NCBI GenBank assembly: GCA_030146505.1
Contig: JASLCO010000096.1
Span: 1-7,800 of the forward strand
DNA: 7,800 nucleotides
Origin: Moraxellaceae bacterium
GTDB taxonomy: Bacteria; Pseudomonadota; Gammaproteobacteria; Pseudomonadales; Moraxellaceae
Direction: 5' to 3'
Shown: positions 6,058 to 7,800 of the stretch, in pieces
How the letters are laid out: every line of letters starts with the position of its first letter
How positions within the stretch are numbered: position 1 is the first letter of the stretch
Made by a program: the position numbers and the translations under genes
Notes under the pieces: generated by a model
What the model was told of the DNA's origin: nothing
What the model saw: the letters and a program-made list of their open reading frames with translations, nothing else
Database searches by the model: none

Positions 6058-7261
6058 TTCACGCACGCGCAGCAACACGGCAGCGGCCACCCGCACTCCG
6101 CGCTACGGCGTGCTGCTGGTGGACGACGAGATACTCAACCTGACCTCGCTGGCCAGCCTGCTGGAAGACGATTACCGCGTCCACTTGGCCAATGATGCCA
6201 ACGACGCCCTGCGCCAGCTCGCCGATCCGGCCTTCGCCGCCGGCATACACATCATCGTTTCCGACCAGCGCATGCCGGGCATGACTGGCGTGGAGCTGCT
6301 GGCACACAGCCGCAACCTGCGCCCGGATGCCAAGCGCATCCTGCTTACCGGCTATACCGATATCGATGCCATTGTCGGTGCCATCAACGAAGCGGCCATC
6401 TACAAATACCTGCGCAAGCCCATCGACAGCCAGGAACTGAAACTCACGCTCACACGCGCCTGCGAAGCCTGGCAGCTGGAGCAGGACAATGTCGGCCTGC
6501 TCGGCGAACTCAAACGCGCCTTTGCCCGCCTCAGCCTCCTCGATGCCGACAAGATGACTTTCCTGCGCTATCTCGCCCACGAGATGAACACGCCGCTGAA
6601 CTGGCTTTCGGCCGCGCAGGTGATAGAGCGGGGCACGCTCAGCGAGGAAACGCGCGAGATGCTGGATTTCGTGGACCAGGGGCAAATCCGTCTGCGTGGC
6701 CTTATCAACGCTGTGTTGCGCTATTTCCAGGCCGCCGGCCTGGAACTGCGGCCCCATCGCGAGCAGGTGGACATTGCCGTGCTGCTGCAGCGCCAGATCA
6801 CCAACCTGCAACGCGTGCACGGGCGCGACGTGATGCTGCGCCTGGAGCAGCCAGTCACGCTGACGGTGGAAAGCGATGCGGCGCTCTTGCTGGAGCTGCT
6901 GGACCACCTGCTGGAAAACGCCCTGGCCCATGTCGGGCCGCGGCCCGGCGGCGGTGTGCCCGAGGTGAACGTGGCTGTCACGCGGCAGGACAAGGATTTT
7001 TCCGTGGAGGTCAGCAACAGTGGCGACAGCCTGGATGCAGCGGCGCTGGAAAAACTTTTCCAGCCGTTCTTCTTCTGCGGCTCGGCCCACGGTTCGCAGG
7101 GCTTCGGTCTCAGCCTCGCCACCGCCCGCGCCCTGGCCATTGCCCTGGGCGGTGACATCCAGGCCCGCAGCGGCCAGACCAGCCAGCCCGGCCTCAGCCT
7201 GTTGCTGCGCCTGCCACTGGTCATGCCGGCCAACAGCCTGCCCAGTGCCGAAACTGCCTGA
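6044..7261 (+). CDS. Receiver-histidine kinase fusion protein (REC-HisKA-HATPase), soluble
   Basis: A 405-residue cytoplasmic protein with no membrane segment. Residues about 21-135 are a receiver domain with the full active site: Asp27-Asp28 acidic pair, phospho-acceptor Asp74 (Ser-Asp-Gln-Arg-Met-Pro-Gly), Thr102 and Lys125. The Leu-Thr-Gly-Tyr-Thr-Asp and Ile-Tyr-Lys-Tyr stretches resemble HupR/RpfG-type receivers. A helical linker leads to a HisKA-like segment with His179 in His-Glu-Met-Asn-Thr-Pro-Leu. An ATPase-like domain follows: N-box Asn292, F-box Leu-Phe-Gln-Pro-Phe-Phe and G2 Gly350-Ser-Gln-Gly-Phe-Gly-Leu. The G1 box is eroded to Asn325-Ser-Gly-Asp-Ser, lacking the adenine-contacting Asp and the last Gly. 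No DNA-binding or cyclic-di-GMP domain is present. Coupled to the membrane kinase just upstream, it probably receives phosphate at Asp74 and switches its kinase-like half toward an unseen partner. Whether it retains kinase activity or acts as a phosphatase or scaffold is open. Confidence 0.85.
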   Translation: MGLFDSRTRSNTAAATRTPRYGVLLVDDEILNLTSLASLLEDDYRVHLANDANDALRQLADPAFAAGIHIIVSDQRMPGMTGVELLAHSRNLRPDAKRILLTGYTDIDAIVGAINEAAIYKYLRKPIDSQELKLTLTRACEAWQLEQDNVGLLGELKRAFARLSLLDADKMTFLRYLAHEMNTPLNWLSAAQVIERGTLSEETREMLDFVDQGQIRLRGLINAVLRYFQAAGLELRPHREQVDIAVLLQRQITNLQRVHGRDVMLRLEQPVTLTVESDAALLLELLDHLLENALAHVGPRPGGGVPEVNVAVTRQDKDFSVEVSNSGDSLDAAALEKLFQPFFFCGSAHGSQGFGLSLATARALAIALGGDIQARSGQTSQPGLSLLLRLPLVMPANSLPSAETA

Positions 7262-7286
7262 ACCGATTTTTGAGTGGGTTGACCGG

Positions 7287-7322
7287 CGCCGGAACGTTTT
7301 TGATGTCGCAGGGATTCCGGCG
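7287..7322. repeat. Inverted repeat after the receiver-kinase gene
   Basis: CGCCGGAA (7287-7294) and TTCCGGCG (7315-7322) are perfect 8-bp complements separated by 20 bases. It lies 25 bases past the stop at 7261. A T6 run (7330-7335) starts seven bases after the right arm, too far for a standard intrinsic terminator, so a termination role is only possible. It could also be an operator-like dyad. Confidence 0.35.
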
Positions 7323-7323
7323 A

Positions 7324-7340
7324 CAGTGATTTTTTCACTG
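7324..7340. terminator. Small hairpins in the convergent gap, possible weak terminator
   Basis: CAGTGA (7324-7329) pairs with TCACTG (7335-7340) around a T5 loop. Just downstream, CGGC (7353-7356) pairs with GCCG (7361-7364) around TTTT. They sit between two convergent genes, where transcription should end in both directions. Neither stem is followed by a T-tract on either strand, so the terminator call rests mainly on position. Confidence 0.3.
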
Positions 7341-7423
7341 CCCCACGGGCTCCGGCTTTTGCCGAAAACCTGAGGGGAGAGAATGCCAGGGCAGTCAGGG
7401 TGCGAATCCCCGGAATAAGCAGC

Positions 7424-7800
7424 TCAGCCCTGCAGCCGGCAGCGATAATTGCTTTCCCCGTGCGGGATGAAACCCAGCGCCAGCAGCATGTCCGGAATGC
7501 CCTCCTGGCTGAGGTCGAAATCCGCTTCCAGCCAGCTCGTGCCACGCTCTGCTTCCAGCCGGCGCACTTCCGCCACCAGCCGCTCCGCCACGCCGCGCCC
7601 GCGCGTAGCCGGATGCACGCTGAGATAGCGCATGGCGCGCACCTCGCCTTCGCCCACCACCAGCACGGCGGCGATATGGCGGGCATTGAAAAAGCCGGTG
7701 TAAAGCGTCGCCCCTATCGCCAGCCCCTGCTGCAAGGCTGCCACGGCCTCCGTGGGCTGGGGAAACACCGGATAGTCCGCATATACCCGGTGCAGGTCCT
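7424..7800 (-). CDS. GNAT-family acetyltransferase, probably PanZ-like (5' end outside window)
   Basis: A reverse-strand gene ending at TGA 7426-7424 and open to the right edge. A GTG at 7768 could act as a start, but in-frame coding continues upstream of it (Leu-His-Arg-Val-Tyr-Ala-Asp-Tyr-Pro) with no stop, so the real start is probably beyond base 7800. The visible part shows the GNAT core: a beta-strand ending in Ala-Ala-Val-Leu-Val-Val, a Tyr-Leu-Ser-Val-His-Pro strand, and the acetyl-CoA pyrophosphate loop Arg-Gly-Arg-Gly-Val-Ala followed by its helix. A Leu-Gly-Phe segment lies near the C-terminus. Its small size and the Val-Tyr-Ala-Asp and Arg-Gly-x-Gly-Val patterns recall the PanZ/PanM group, acetyl-CoA sensors that promote PanD maturation and control coenzyme A synthesis. 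That subfamily call is from recollection and moderate; a generic GNAT acetyltransferase is the alternative. It is convergent with the signalling genes, so no functional link is implied. Confidence 0.7.
   Translation of the reverse strand, partial: DLHRVYADYPVFPQPTEAVAALQQGLAIGATLYTGFFNARHIAAVLVVGEGEVRAMRYLSVHPATRGRGVAERLVAEVRRLEAERGTSWLEADFDLSQEGIPDMLLALGFIPHGESNYRCRLQG

Noticed and set aside
3763..6096. 777-codon open frame on the reverse strand across the whole sensor kinase gene
   Set aside because: The forward frame encodes a complete kinase with all catalytic motifs. The reverse translation is Gln/His/Arg/Ala-rich with no domain, a usual effect of GC-rich codon bias.
7394..7418. tRNA T-arm-like stretch (GGGTGCGAATCCC)
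   Set aside because: The loop is one base off the TTCGAAT consensus, the 5-bp stem has a mismatch, and no acceptor, D or anticodon arm can be folded around it. An att-site or tRNA-fragment reading lacks support.

Overview
The window is GC-rich, densely coding DNA from a Gram-negative bacterium. An outer-membrane FadL-type barrel, a lipobox lipoprotein, a REP-like repeat pair and a PanZ-like acetyltransferase together suggest a gammaproteobacterium. No marker in the window fixes the genus, so anything narrower would be a guess.

Layout. (1) Bases 1-468 hold the C-terminal part of a FadL/TodX-family outer-membrane channel. (2) Fourteen bases downstream, with a good ribosome binding site, lies a 1019-residue secreted lipoprotein built of bacterial Ig-like modules. 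It carries three cysteine pairs and an EF-hand-like loop. The two genes look like one transcription unit, and the lipoprotein could be an accessory to the channel or to handling of its hydrophobic cargo (inference). (3) Bases 3543-3864 have no gene. They hold a 108-bp MITE-like element with near-perfect terminal inverted repeats, flanked by TAA on both sides, the left TAA being the lipoprotein stop codon. After it come a pair of oppositely oriented REP-like palindromes and a leader with no convincing promoter. (4) Bases 3865-7261 encode a two-gene signalling unit overlapping by 14 bp. The first gene is a membrane 7TMR-DISM histidine kinase with intact catalytic motifs. The second is a soluble protein with an N-terminal receiver domain followed by its own HisKA/HATPase-like module, whose ATP-binding G1 box is eroded. 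No DNA-binding, GGDEF/EAL or other classical output domain is present, so the downstream partner must lie elsewhere. (5) A 162-bp convergent intergenic region contains several small hairpins, followed by the 3' part of a reverse-strand GNAT gene, probably PanZ-like, that runs off the right edge.

Most likely logic: the membrane kinase senses a periplasmic or membrane cue and phosphorylates the receiver (Asp74) of its translationally coupled partner, whose kinase-like half then passes on or modulates the signal. The transport pair on the left is probably a separate unit, divided from the signalling genes by the repeat-rich spacer. The strongest non-genic signal is the MITE-like element inserted exactly at a stop codon. 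The strongest genic oddity is the kinase plus receiver-kinase pair with no output domain.
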